The notes under the pieces were generated by a model. The model had not been told where the DNA came from, searched no databases, and was given only the letters and a program-made list of their open reading frames with translations. A program made the position numbers and the translations under genes. 64,000 nt of DNA from Acidobacteriota bacterium (GTDB lineage: Bacteria > Actinomycetota > Acidimicrobiia > Acidimicrobiales > Microtrichaceae): contig QEUP01000003.1 of NCBI GenBank assembly GCA_003577145.1, positions 62,001-126,000 on the forward strand, read 5' to 3'. Every line of letters starts with the position of its first letter. The stretch's first letter is position 1. Positions 32,233 through 41,254 of this stretch are shown piece by piece.

Positions 32233-32871
32233 GTGGACCGCGAGACCCTGGGAGCGACCAAACGCCTCCTCCTGGAACACCTGAAGGTGCGGGGACTGTG
32301 CACCGCCAAGGACCTTGCTGGACGCGCCGATGTCTCCGAAGTCGCCGTCCGCCAGCACCTCGCCGATCTCGAGCGCGACGGCCTGGTCCGCTCGGTGACC
32401 GGGCAACCCTCAGGCAGGGGTCGACCGGCCGAGAAATGGTCGCTGACCCGTTCAGCGGACCGGTTCTTCCCGGACCGGCACGGTGACCTGACGGTCCAGC
32501 TCATCGCGGCGGTCAAGTCAGCGGTCGGAGAGGAGGGATTCCAATCCGTCCTCGCGGCGCGGGATGCCGATCAGGTCGAGAAGTATCGGTCCTCGATGGC
32601 GAAGGGCTCCTCGCTGGATGAGCGCATCGAGGCCCTGGCGCTGGCTCGATCCGAAGAGGGCTACATGGCCGAGGTCGAGGAAGCGGGCGAAGGCGCCTAC
32701 CGGTTCATCGAGAACCACTGCCCGATCTGCGACGCAGCCCTCACCTGCCAGCAGCTGTGCCGCTCGGAGCTGGAGGTCTTCCGCTCGGCGCTCGGCGAGG
32801 ACGTGACCGTCGAGCGCGAGGAGCACATGGTGTCGGGTAGCCGTCGTTGTACCTACCGCATCACCGGATGA
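32233..32871 (+). CDS. SufR-like HTH regulator with a cysteine-rich C-terminus
   Basis: 212 residues. A winged helix lies at about 8-75 (CTAKDLAGRADVSEVAVRQH, with the wing GQPSGRGRPAEKWSLT). A middle helical region follows, then a C-terminal segment with C163, C166, C172, C176 and C206 (NHCPICDAALTC, LCRSELEVF, SRRCTYRI). This matches DeoR/ArsR-like SufR proteins, which bind an iron-sulfur cluster and repress sulfur-assembly genes. No suf genes are in the window. The neighbours are VOC, crotonase and CaiB genes, so the regulon may differ. GTG start, probably leaderless. The 3' end overlaps the convergent CaiB gene by 11 bp. Confidence 0.86.
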   Translation: MDRETLGATKRLLLEHLKVRGLCTAKDLAGRADVSEVAVRQHLADLERDGLVRSVTGQPSGRGRPAEKWSLTRSADRFFPDRHGDLTVQLIAAVKSAVGEEGFQSVLAARDADQVEKYRSSMAKGSSLDERIEALALARSEEGYMAEVEEAGEGAYRFIENHCPICDAALTCQQLCRSELEVFRSALGEDVTVEREEHMVSGSRRCTYRITG

Positions 32872-34069
32872 CGCCGCGGTCGCGCAGCTGCCGGCGCTCG
32901 ACTTCCCCGACACCCAGCTCGTCGAGGATCGTGTCGGTGTCGGCGCCATGGTCGCGGCCTGTGAACCGGATCGAGCCCGGCGTTCCCGACATCCGCCAGA
33001 TGACGTTCTGCATCCGTACCGGGCCCAGGTCGTCGTCCTCGACGGTGGTGATGGTGTCAAGGGCCCGGATCTGGGGATCGTCCATGAGCTCGGCTATGTC
33101 GTACACCGGTGCGATGGCCGCGTCGGCGGCCTCGAAGGCTGCGACGACCTCGTCCTGCGCGCGCTCTGCGACCCACTCGGCGACGTAGCGGTCCAGCATC
33201 TCGCCGCGGCTCGCCCGGCCACGGCCGGTCTGGAACCACGCTTCGTCGACGACCTCGGGATGGCCGACCAGGCGCATCACCCGGGTCGCCACAGGTGTGC
33301 CACTGGTGGAGACCGCCACCCACTTGCCGTCGCGGGTCCGGTAGGTGTTGCGGGGGGCGTTGAAGGTCAGGCGGTTACCCAGCCGCGGTGGCACCTCACC
33401 GAGTTGGTCATAGACGATCGGCTGGGGACCCAGAGCGGTGATGATCGGCTCGAGGATCGAGATGTCGATGGTCTGCCCCCTGCCTCGACGCGCGTCGCGG
33501 TGATAGAGAGCCATGACTGCTGCACAGGCGGTCGATATCCCGCAGATGCTGTCGGCCAGCCCCAGCGGTGGGAGCGTAGGCGGACCATCGGCCTCGCCGG
33601 TGACAGCGGCGAAGCCGCTCATCGCCTCGGCCAGGGTGCCGTAGCCGGGGCGCCGGACGTACGGCCCGAACTGTCCGAAGCCGCTCACCCGAACCAGGAT
33701 CACGTCCGGGTTGGCTTCCCTCAGCCGGTCGTACCCCAGGTCCCAGCGTTCCATCGTCCCGGGGCGGAAGTTCTCGACGACGATGTCGGCTGTCCCTACG
33801 AGGCGGCAGAACAACTCGGCGCCCTCGGTCTTGGCGAGGTCGATGCCGATGCAGCGCTTGTTACGACCGGTGGTCGTCCACCAGAGCCCCTTGCCTGCTC
33901 TGCTCGGACCGTGGTCTCGCAGAGCGTCGGGACGTCGTGGATGCTCGACCTTGATGACGTCGGCGCCGTAGTCACCCAGGATCTGGCATGCGAGCGGTCC
34001 GGCGAGGACCGTGGATGCGTCGATCACCTGTACTCCGGCCAGGGGCCCTTGGGCGGGGGGCTCGTGCAT
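32861..34069 (-). CDS. CaiB/BaiF-type (family III) CoA-transferase
   Basis: 402 residues. The start VQVIDASTVLAGPLACQILGD and the stretch GADVIKVEHPRR are diagnostic, and the catalytic aspartate is expected in GRNKRCIGIDLAK...NFRPGTMERWDLGYD. These enzymes move CoA between carboxylic acids, for example activating bile acids, carnitine or aromatic acids. The frame is open to 34537, but the ATG at 34069 begins the family's normal N-terminus. It converges with the SufR-like gene. Confidence 0.93.
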   Translation of the reverse strand: MHEPPAQGPLAGVQVIDASTVLAGPLACQILGDYGADVIKVEHPRRPDALRDHGPSRAGKGLWWTTTGRNKRCIGIDLAKTEGAELFCRLVGTADIVVENFRPGTMERWDLGYDRLREANPDVILVRVSGFGQFGPYVRRPGYGTLAEAMSGFAAVTGEADGPPTLPPLGLADSICGISTACAAVMALYHRDARRGRGQTIDISILEPIITALGPQPIVYDQLGEVPPRLGNRLTFNAPRNTYRTRDGKWVAVSTSGTPVATRVMRLVGHPEVVDEAWFQTGRGRASRGEMLDRYVAEWVAERAQDEVVAAFEAADAAIAPVYDIAELMDDPQIRALDTITTVEDDDLGPVRMQNVIWRMSGTPGSIRFTGRDHGADTDTILDELGVGEVERRQLRDRGVIR

Positions 34070-34171
34070 GACGGGCTGTGACGCTACCGCACCGGAATCG
34101 CGTTTGGACCAGGAATCCACGGCTCGGGCCGGCGGGCGCGCTACACAGTTCCTCGAGGTAGTGGAGGCGCA

Positions 34172-34864
34172 TTGGACGGCCAGCCGGAACCCGAGCATGG
34201 ACACGTGTTGGTGGCAGGCCTGTGGTCGGGGCAGTGCGGACGCTCGTTCGCCCTGACGTTCCTGGCGCTGTTGGCGCCGATCCTCGTGCCTTTCGAGAAG
34301 ATCGCGAATGTCACTGCGGTCGCCCTTGCTCTGGCCAGCACTGTCCCCGCCATTCGCTCGGCGGATGAGCGCCCTACGGTTCGCAACTTGGTTCGCCTCG
34401 TGGCGTTGGTGCTCATCGCCGCGACGATCGCCTTGGAGGCCGGGGACTACACCAGGCTTGTGGGTTGGGTGCTGGTGGCAGTCGGCACGCTCTACTTCGT
34501 CGCACCGGTGATGATCCTCAGGAACGTCGCCCGCCACGAGACCATCACCGGTCAGTCCGTGTTCGGGGCCGTGGCCATGTACCTCCAGATCGGCATCGCC
34601 TTCGCATTCGTCTACTCGGGCCTCGACCGGGCTGTGGCCGACTCGTTCAGCCTCGGAGGGGTGGACTCGGCATCGTGGCCCACCTACTTCAGCTTCGTGA
34701 CGCTCACTACCCTGGGCTATGGCGACATAACGCCGTCCAGCCAGACGACCGAGTCGCTCGCCATCCTCGAGGCGGTCCTGGGCCAGATCCTGCTCGTCAC
34801 CGTCGTTGCCAGGCTGGTCTCACTGCTCGGATCGCAGGGGTTCTCCTCCACCGACGAACCGTGA
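34172..34864 (+). CDS. Two-pore-helix potassium channel (Ion_trans_2 type)
   Basis: 230 residues. Four or five hydrophobic helices lead to a C-terminal pore unit with the K+ selectivity filter TLTTLGYGDITP (TxGYGD), followed by a final helix and a short tail. There is no RCK/TrkA-N domain and no voltage-sensor arginine array. The start is a TTG with GGAGG 6 nt upstream. It sits just before the VIT-like metal transporter, possibly in one transcript with a 61-bp gap. Confidence 0.87.
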   Translation: MDGQPEPEHGHVLVAGLWSGQCGRSFALTFLALLAPILVPFEKIANVTAVALALASTVPAIRSADERPTVRNLVRLVALVLIAATIALEAGDYTRLVGWVLVAVGTLYFVAPVMILRNVARHETITGQSVFGAVAMYLQIGIAFAFVYSGLDRAVADSFSLGGVDSASWPTYFSFVTLTTLGYGDITPSSQTTESLAILEAVLGQILLVTVVARLVSLLGSQGFSSTDEP

Positions 34865-34925
34865 TCGAGTTGGATCACGCTTTCGGTATGGTGAACACGC
34901 ACTTCCCGACGAGAGCCCCAACCCA

Positions 34926-35642
34926 GTGTCCGATCGCCGTCCGAACCATCATCGCTACCACAGCCACCGTGACGTCACCGGCGGCGCTGCCCGCGCTGCT
35001 GTCTTCGGGGTCAGCGATGGGCTGGTGTCGAACGTCGCGCTCATACTCGGCGTCGCCGGTGCATCGGTCGATGGTCGGATCGTGCTGCTGACAGGTCTGG
35101 CGGGTCTGATCGCCGGAGCTGTCTCGATGGCCGCCGGCGAGTACGTGTCGATGCAGGCACAACGCGAGCTGGTGGAACGCGAGCTTCGCATAGAGAGCGA
35201 GAGCCTCGAATCCCATCCTGATGTCGAGCAGGCGGAGCTGGCCGCCATCTACGAGGCCAGGGGCATCGACCGCGACACATCCCGAAAGATCGCCGAGGAG
35301 GTCCACCGTGACCCGGAGGTCGCGTTGGAGGTTCATGCCAAAGAGGAGCTCGGGGTCGATCCGGGGGGACTCGGGTCGCCGACCGGTGCGGCGATCTGGT
35401 CCTTCCTCGCATTTGCCGCAGGAGCCCTCATACCGCTGGTGCCCTGGATGATCACCGAGGGCAAACTGGCCACGATCACCTCCATGGTGCTCGCCGGCGC
35501 CGCCGCGGGCGTGGTCGGTGCCGTGCTGTCGCTGTTCACCGGGAAGTCGGCCTGGTTCTCGGCTGCAAGACAGGTCCTGATTGCGGCCGGAGCCAGCGCG
35601 GTCACCTTCGCCATCGGTCGCGCGGTAGGCACGACGATCTGA
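34926..35642 (+). CDS. VIT1/CCC1-family iron/manganese transporter
   Basis: About 238 residues. The N-terminal NHHRYHSHRDVTGGAARAAVFGVSDGL pattern is split here between a His-rich metal-binding stretch and the first membrane helix. VALILGVAGAS and the conserved AGAVSMAAGEYVSMQAQ helix follow, then a cytosolic charged domain and three C-terminal helices. The family moves Fe2+/Mn2+ out of the cytoplasm. The GTG at 34926 directly precedes the His-rich stretch; a TATGGT -10 box lies about 34 nt upstream, suggesting its own promoter. Confidence 0.9.
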   Translation: MSDRRPNHHRYHSHRDVTGGAARAAVFGVSDGLVSNVALILGVAGASVDGRIVLLTGLAGLIAGAVSMAAGEYVSMQAQRELVERELRIESESLESHPDVEQAELAAIYEARGIDRDTSRKIAEEVHRDPEVALEVHAKEELGVDPGGLGSPTGAAIWSFLAFAAGALIPLVPWMITEGKLATITSMVLAGAAAGVVGAVLSLFTGKSAWFSAARQVLIAAGASAVTFAIGRAVGTTI

Positions 35643-35707
35643 TCTGGATCAGGTTCGCGGCGGTGAGCCCCGGACCTCTGTCGCTTCCAGCGCGGCGGTC
35701 GTCGCCG

Positions 35708-36016
35708 TCAGGCAGGTTGTTCCGCCGTCTCCTCGATGGCGACGCTGGTGTCGTCGATCGCCAAGGTGCCGGCAGCTTCGCGGCGGATGAAGGTGATGGT
35801 GAAGCCGATCAGCCCGCCGAGGAAAGGGCCGATGAAGAACCCGGGCAGGAGGGCGAGGGTAGCGGCATCGCCCACTGTCGGCGCACCCCAGAGCGCGAGC
35901 AGGAACGACAGCCCGTAGGTGAAGGGGATGCCCACGGCGATGCCGATCGCGAGTATGCGACCCACGTCCTGGTCGTCGAGCTTCGGTTCGTCGTGCAACG
36001 TGTGAGACTCGCTCAT
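35708..36016 (-). CDS. Small two-helix membrane protein of unknown function
   Basis: 102 residues. A charged N-terminus is followed by two hydrophobic helices (about 21-43 and 52-77) and an acidic C-terminal tail. Strong Shine-Dalgarno sequence GGAGGGG just before the ATG. No motif I recognise. Convergent with the VIT-like gene and 47 bp upstream of the phosphatase stop, so not obviously part of either unit. Confidence 0.7.
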   Translation of the reverse strand: MSESHTLHDEPKLDDQDVGRILAIGIAVGIPFTYGLSFLLALWGAPTVGDAATLALLPGFFIGPFLGGLIGFTITFIRREAAGTLAIDDTSVAIEETAEQPA

Positions 36017-36063
36017 GACCCCTCCACGGTAATGGCCGGGAATGGTAGTTGCGCGGCGCCGAG

Positions 36064-37656
36064 TCAGAACAACTCGGTGAGAACATCGGTCGAGCCGTTG
36101 GCGACCGTGAAGCGAGCGGCGGTGGATGCAGCGGCTTCGAACGTCTGCGTGTCGACGACCTTGAAGTCCACGACGGCGCGGTCGGGCGTCATCTCGATGA
36201 GCCCGTACCCCTTGCGGACCAGGTCGACGAAGTTGAACGGGGGCCGGAAGATGGCGATGAGTCTCTGGATGAACTCGGCCAGCCCCGGATCGAGGATGTC
36301 GAGGGCATGGGAGGTGATCGAGCCTCCCACGAACTCGTTGGCGACGCGTGGAGAGGTCTCGTCGTCGTAATCCACGCTGAGGGTTGCCTGCCAGAAGCTG
36401 TGGATGTCACCGGTGAGGAAGACGACGTTGTCGATCCCCTCGCTGTGCAGGTGGGCGAGCAGGAGGTCCCGCTCCCATTGGAAGCCGTCCCACTGGTCGG
36501 AGTTGATGTAGATACCGGCGTGATCCGGTAGTTCGGGTAACAGGGCACGGATGGAGGGCTCGTCGAGGTCGATTGCGCGCGCAGGATGGATCATCACAGG
36601 GTTACCGACGACCTTCCAGCAGATGTTGTCGCGTTCGGCGGCTTCGAGCCCGGTCAGTAGCCAGTTGCGCTGGGCCTCACCGAGAAGGGTTCGCCCCTCC
36701 CGGGTCATCTCTATGCCCGGATCGCCGAAATTGGCGAGGCTCTCGACCTCGTAGTCGCGGTACTGCCGGCTGTCCAGCACGAAGATCTCGGCGAGGGTCC
36801 CCCAGCGGATCGACCGGTAGACGCGGGTGGTGCCATCGACGGGCATCACCGGCATGTACTCGAACCATGCCTGGTAGGCGGCTGCCGCCCGCGCCGGGTC
36901 AGCTGCCAGTGAGCTCTTGGAGTAGTTGTCGCGGAACTCGTGGTCATCCCACACCGGCAGGAAGGGATGGTTGGCGTGCACCGCCTGCAACGCCGCATCG
37001 CTGCGGTACATGCGGTACTTGGCGCGGTAGTCCTCGAGCGTGGACGCGGAGCCGACGGTATCGAGGCGGATGCCGCCGCTGCCGCCGGACTCGTAGATGT
37101 AATCCCCGAGGTGGACGACAGCGTCGATGTCCTCCTCGGCGAGGCTGCGGTGGGCTGTGTAGTAGCCGGCTTCCCAGTGCTGGCAACTGCAGAAGCCCAG
37201 CCGCAGCCGCTGCGGACCGGTACCCGATGGTACGGTCCGGGTGCGTCCCACCGGGCTGTAGTGCCCGTCGGCTCGGAACTGGAAGAAGTATGTGCTCCCC
37301 GGGCGGAGGCGACCGACGAGGATCTTCACCGTGTTGTCGACGGCCGGGTTCACGGTCGTGGTGCCGCGCGCGACGATCCGGTGCATCCTGGGGTCGGTTG
37401 CAACCGCCCAGTCAGCCGACGTGGGAGCGGTACCGTCGGAACGGGCCACTCGTGTCCACAAGACGACCTCGGTCGAGGAGTGGAGGCCCGACACGACGCC
37501 CGAGGCGAAGAGGCCACCGCTGCCGGCGCTCGACGGGACCCCGCGAGCCGCCGTCCATGGCTCTGCCGCCGCGTCCGAACCCGAACCGACGCCGCCCAGC
37601 ACGGCTGCCGCACCGACTCCGCCTGCGCCGACCTTGAAGAACTCGCGCCGTCTCAT
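36064..37656 (-). CDS. PhoD-like alkaline phosphatase/phosphodiesterase, Tat-exported
   Basis: 530 residues. The Tat signal is MRRREFFKVGAGG with an alanine/glycine-rich h-region. A fibronectin-like N-terminal domain follows (SGLHSSTEVVLWTRV; TYFFQFRADG), then the PhoD metallo-core: CSCQHWEAGYY, HLGDYIYE, WDDHEFRDN and FLTGDIHSFW supply Cys/Asp/Asn/His metal ligands. These enzymes hydrolyse phosphomono- and diesters outside the cell and use Fe3+/Ca2+. GGAGGGG precedes the ATG at 37656. The gene lies 16 bp after a secreted alpha/beta hydrolase on the same strand, so both are likely co-expressed, perhaps under phosphate limitation. Confidence 0.93.
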   Translation of the reverse strand: MRRREFFKVGAGGVGAAAVLGGVGSGSDAAAEPWTAARGVPSSAGSGGLFASGVVSGLHSSTEVVLWTRVARSDGTAPTSADWAVATDPRMHRIVARGTTTVNPAVDNTVKILVGRLRPGSTYFFQFRADGHYSPVGRTRTVPSGTGPQRLRLGFCSCQHWEAGYYTAHRSLAEEDIDAVVHLGDYIYESGGSGGIRLDTVGSASTLEDYRAKYRMYRSDAALQAVHANHPFLPVWDDHEFRDNYSKSSLAADPARAAAAYQAWFEYMPVMPVDGTTRVYRSIRWGTLAEIFVLDSRQYRDYEVESLANFGDPGIEMTREGRTLLGEAQRNWLLTGLEAAERDNICWKVVGNPVMIHPARAIDLDEPSIRALLPELPDHAGIYINSDQWDGFQWERDLLLAHLHSEGIDNVVFLTGDIHSFWQATLSVDYDDETSPRVANEFVGGSITSHALDILDPGLAEFIQRLIAIFRPPFNFVDLVRKGYGLIEMTPDRAVVDFKVVDTQTFEAAASTAARFTVANGSTDVLTELF

Positions 37657-37672
37657 GTGCCCCTCCGGTCCG

Positions 37673-39805
37673 TCATGGTAAGGGGTCGTACCGGAGACAC
37701 GGGAAGGCCGGCGACGACACGAACTCGGGTGGCGCCTCCACCACCGGTGTCTGGCCGCCTGCCAGCGATTCGAGGAACGACAAGGCCAGCTCCGGGTGAA
37801 CGATCGAGCCGAAGTGGCCGGTATCGAGCTGGACCTCCACGGCCGTGCGCCCGTCGGGCAGGTTGGAGCTGACCGGGAAGTCCACCGTGGGGGTCTCCGC
37901 CGCGGCGGACCCGAAGACGGGGTGATACAGGGGATGCGCCACCTCCCAGCCGGCGGATGTGGCCAGGTGTGTCTGGGTTTCGATGGGCGAGCAGCCGTCG
38001 TGTATCCCGCTGATCGACAACACATGTGCCTGGTCGATGTGGGGTCCGTAGGCCGCGGCATCGCCCCCTTCCGCTATCGCCTGCACCGCCTGAACGATCG
38101 GGTGGAACATGTCCAGCTCATCTCCGGGTATCCCCAGCAAGCCCTCGACGAGGGGACGGATGTCGCCACGATGAAGCAGCGTGTGGTAGAGACCGCCGCC
38201 TCCGGAGGACAGCAGGCCCGCGTCCAGGTCGCTGTCCACCGCGAGCGCGTGAGGCACGGTGAGTGCTCCTTGGCTGTGACCTGAGATGACTATCAAGTCG
38301 TCATCGGTGGTCACCTCGCCGGTGGTCGCCAGGGCGGTTCCGTCGAAGGAGAGCCCCTCCATCAGCCGCTTCAAGAAGAGGTTGTCGGCGGTCTGTTGGA
38401 GCTGGTTGGTGCGGCCGGCTTCGGGGTTCAGGAAGTTGAAGAACAACAGCTCGGTCGGGAGGCCGGGGACGGTCCGATCGCCGCTGTAAAGCGGTGCAAC
38501 CGATGCCACCGCGTACGGAAGGTCTGTGGACCCGAAGTAGGAGATGTCGTCGGCGTTGGCGAAGCCCCCGGTGCCGTCCATGAACAGCAGGATCGGCCAG
38601 CCCTCAGCGGGGGCGTCCCCGCAGGGGATGGCCAGCTCCAGGTCGACCGTCTCGGTTCCCTGCTGCACCGCCTTGCCATCAGGGCCGATGACGATGTCGC
38701 CACCCGAGAGGAGGTAGGGGCGTGTGCCCTCCTGCCACAGCGGGAGCTCGACTGTCCCGGTGATCCGGGTGTCGCCAGAGGGGCCGGCACACGTGCCCTC
38801 CGAGATGCTGAGGGGCGCGGGGTCGGGAAGTTCCTCGATGGCCCCGGCGATGGCTTCCATCTCCGCAGTGGCGTCCTGTGTGGTGAAGACCGAGAAGGCG
38901 ACGACATCAGAAGCTGCCCATGGCGTGTGGGCCTCGACATATGCGTAGACGTCGTCTCGCTGCTCGCGTAGCGCGGTCCAGCGGCTGAGGTTCACCGGCT
39001 CGAGGGGGGTCCACGGGTCGTCGAGCTGATCGAGGAGCGGTGAACGAACCAGCGGCTCACCCCCGACGTCGCGAACCCCGTTGGTGACGACAGCCGCGTA
39101 ACGCGCCTTCTCCTCCAAGGGGTGCCCGGGGTAGGGGAGCAGTGTTAGCAGGTTGTCGGGGCGTGCAACCGAACCCGATTGGTGGAAGTCGACGAGGAGC
39201 GGGACCGGCGGCGCAGACGGGTCGTCGAGGGGCACCAGGAGGACCGGGGAGGCGGTGGTCATGGCGGTCTCGACGGAGGGAAGCGAGGTCGGGTCCACGG
39301 CCGAGCTGGTCTGGAAGTAGGAGGCCGAATTGATGCCGAAGCCCTCGGTCATATCCGAGCCGGAGGCGAGGACGGCCTTCATGAGCGGGCTCTGGTCGCT
39401 GTAGGGAAAGCCGACGAGGTCCATGGTCCCGTCGGCGTCGAGCCGAGTGTCGTTGGGCCATGGCATGGTGAAGAAGCCGCCGTGATGCCCAGGTTCCATG
39501 AGCACTCGCGTTCCCGGGGGCGGCGGGTCGCATCCGAGTGCCGCGCAAATCCAGGCGTCGGTGGCGGCGTCGATGGCGTTGCCGGCCTCGATGAGGCCGA
39601 CATCACGAAGCAGCTGAGCGAGGTTCCGCAGGATCGCGCTCACCACCATGACCACGAAGGTGGTGATTGGATCCGCCTCTGCCCACGCCTCGGCCGTTGC
39701 TGCTGCCCGGCTGGTATCGGGTACCGCAGACGTCACCGGCGCGCTCATGCCACTCACCAACGAGATCGCCAGCACCACTGAGCCGAAGACGAACCGCCGT
39801 CGCAT
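37673..39805 (-). CDS. Large secreted alpha/beta hydrolase (lipase/esterase-like)
   Basis: 710 residues with a signal peptide (about 1-27). The N-terminal third (MPWPNDTRLDADG, GFGINSASYFQTS) is typical of large extracellular lipase-like proteins with an extra N-terminal domain. The hydrolase nucleophile is the serine in ISGHSQGAL, and a C-terminal DTGHFGSI supplies the likely catalytic histidine. It probably cleaves ester bonds of lipids or polymers outside the cell. The gene is first in a unit with the PhoD-like phosphatase. No lipid-binding motif or cell-wall anchor is visible. Confidence 0.82.
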   Translation of the reverse strand: MRRRFVFGSVVLAISLVSGMSAPVTSAVPDTSRAAATAEAWAEADPITTFVVMVVSAILRNLAQLLRDVGLIEAGNAIDAATDAWICAALGCDPPPPGTRVLMEPGHHGGFFTMPWPNDTRLDADGTMDLVGFPYSDQSPLMKAVLASGSDMTEGFGINSASYFQTSSAVDPTSLPSVETAMTTASPVLLVPLDDPSAPPVPLLVDFHQSGSVARPDNLLTLLPYPGHPLEEKARYAAVVTNGVRDVGGEPLVRSPLLDQLDDPWTPLEPVNLSRWTALREQRDDVYAYVEAHTPWAASDVVAFSVFTTQDATAEMEAIAGAIEELPDPAPLSISEGTCAGPSGDTRITGTVELPLWQEGTRPYLLSGGDIVIGPDGKAVQQGTETVDLELAIPCGDAPAEGWPILLFMDGTGGFANADDISYFGSTDLPYAVASVAPLYSGDRTVPGLPTELLFFNFLNPEAGRTNQLQQTADNLFLKRLMEGLSFDGTALATTGEVTTDDDLIVISGHSQGALTVPHALAVDSDLDAGLLSSGGGGLYHTLLHRGDIRPLVEGLLGIPGDELDMFHPIVQAVQAIAEGGDAAAYGPHIDQAHVLSISGIHDGCSPIETQTHLATSAGWEVAHPLYHPVFGSAAAETPTVDFPVSSNLPDGRTAVEVQLDTGHFGSIVHPELALSFLESLAGGQTPVVEAPPEFVSSPAFPCLRYDPLP

Positions 39806-39901
39806 ACGCCACCCCCGTCGTAACCCGCCCTAGGGACCATCCATCTCGCTGGACCGCACGCTAGCAGTTGCCGAGCGGGCTCATCGCTGGAACCGTAGGT
39901 G

Positions 39902-41149
39902 TCATGGCCTCACCAGGCGGAGCACCACGACGGTGTTGGTACCGCCGAATCCGAAACCGTTCTTGAGCAGGATCTCGGAGCCCTGCTGGCGGTCGAGGTC
40001 GGGCACGTAGTCCAGGTCGCACTCGGGGTCGGGTTCGCTGAGCCCGACGGTCGGCAGAACCCGGCCCTCGCTCATCGCCTGGAGGGCGAGTATCGACTCC
40101 ATGGCCGCCGACGCAGCGAAGGCGTGACCGTGCATCGACTTGGTTGCCGAGACCGGGACGTCGTAGGCGTGGTCTCCCAGAGCGCTCTTCAGCGCCGCGG
40201 TCTCAGCGGTGTCGGTCAAGGTGCCCACACCGTGGGCGCTCACGTAGTCGACGTCGGTGGGCCCGATCCCCGCGTCCCGCAGGGCCAGCTCGATGGTGCG
40301 GGCCCAGGAGCCGGGCTCTGGGGCCCACATGTGATAGGCGTCTTCGGTCATGGCCGACCCGAGCAGTTCGGCGTAGATGCGCGCACCACGGCTCACCGCG
40401 TGGTCCCACTCCTCGACGACGAAGAAGCCCGATCCCTCACCGAGCACCATGCCTGCTCGCGCCGCGTCGAACGGCCGGTAGCACCCCTCCGGGTCGTCGG
40501 TCGGGTTCATCGCTCGGGCCGTGAGGAACGAGCCTATGGTCATGGGCGTGACCGGTGACTCGGTGCCGCCCGCCACGACGATGTCGGCTCTACCGGCCCG
40601 GATCTGATCGCCCGCCAGTGTCAGGACCGAAGCGCCGCTGGCGCAGGCGGTGCTCATCACCAGGTTCGGTCCGCGGAAGCCGTGGCGCATGGCCATCTGG
40701 GCCGCCGGGGCGGTCGTCGAGATCTGCGGAGCCACCGATCCGCTCAGACGGTGGGCCTTGCCTTCCTCGAACACGTCCCAGCACATGCGGTGATACAGGT
40801 CGATGGAGGGGCAAGCACTGCCGATGACGATGCCCACCCTTTCCCGGACGGCTTCGTCGGGGGGGATGGCTGCGTCGGTGATGGCCTCCTCGCCGGCGAC
40901 CAGGGCGTAGAGCGTGCCCCTCGAATAGGTCTTGCGGATCTTGGGGTTGATCACGTGCTCCGCGTCGAGGTCCACGACCGTTGCGGCAACCCGGCACTTG
41001 AGCTGTTCGCCGTGCTCGCCCCACAGGAGCTCGTCGCAGCGCCGGAAGCCGGTGATGCCCTTGCAGGCCGTCTCGTACGATTCGCGGGCCGTGTGTCCGA
41101 GCGCTGACACCATGCCCATGCCGGTTATGGCAATGCGCTTGTCTTCCAT
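39902..41149 (-). CDS. 3-oxoacyl-ACP synthase (FabF/KAS II type)
   Basis: 415 residues. The nucleophile cysteine is in MSTACASGA, with histidines in SAHGVGTLTDTAE and KSMHGHAFAAS, and the C-terminal FGFGGTN loop. It condenses malonyl-ACP with acyl-ACP. The second histidine motif is KSMHGH where FabF proteins usually have KSMxGH followed by a Gly/Ala-rich LGAAG; here it reads AFAASAA, a mild divergence suggesting a specialised KAS. No acyl-carrier-protein gene is adjacent. Confidence 0.9.
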   Translation of the reverse strand: MEDKRIAITGMGMVSALGHTARESYETACKGITGFRRCDELLWGEHGEQLKCRVAATVVDLDAEHVINPKIRKTYSRGTLYALVAGEEAITDAAIPPDEAVRERVGIVIGSACPSIDLYHRMCWDVFEEGKAHRLSGSVAPQISTTAPAAQMAMRHGFRGPNLVMSTACASGASVLTLAGDQIRAGRADIVVAGGTESPVTPMTIGSFLTARAMNPTDDPEGCYRPFDAARAGMVLGEGSGFFVVEEWDHAVSRGARIYAELLGSAMTEDAYHMWAPEPGSWARTIELALRDAGIGPTDVDYVSAHGVGTLTDTAETAALKSALGDHAYDVPVSATKSMHGHAFAASAAMESILALQAMSEGRVLPTVGLSEPDPECDLDYVPDLDRQQGSEILLKNGFGFGGTNTVVVLRLVRP

Positions 41150-41254
41150 CGTCCCGCCTTGAAACCCAGTCGGTCTCTGATCCGCCGTAGACCATCAAGA
41201 CTAGAGGGTCTGTCGGAGTGCTCGCATGAGCCCGTTACGCTGGCACCGACCTTC

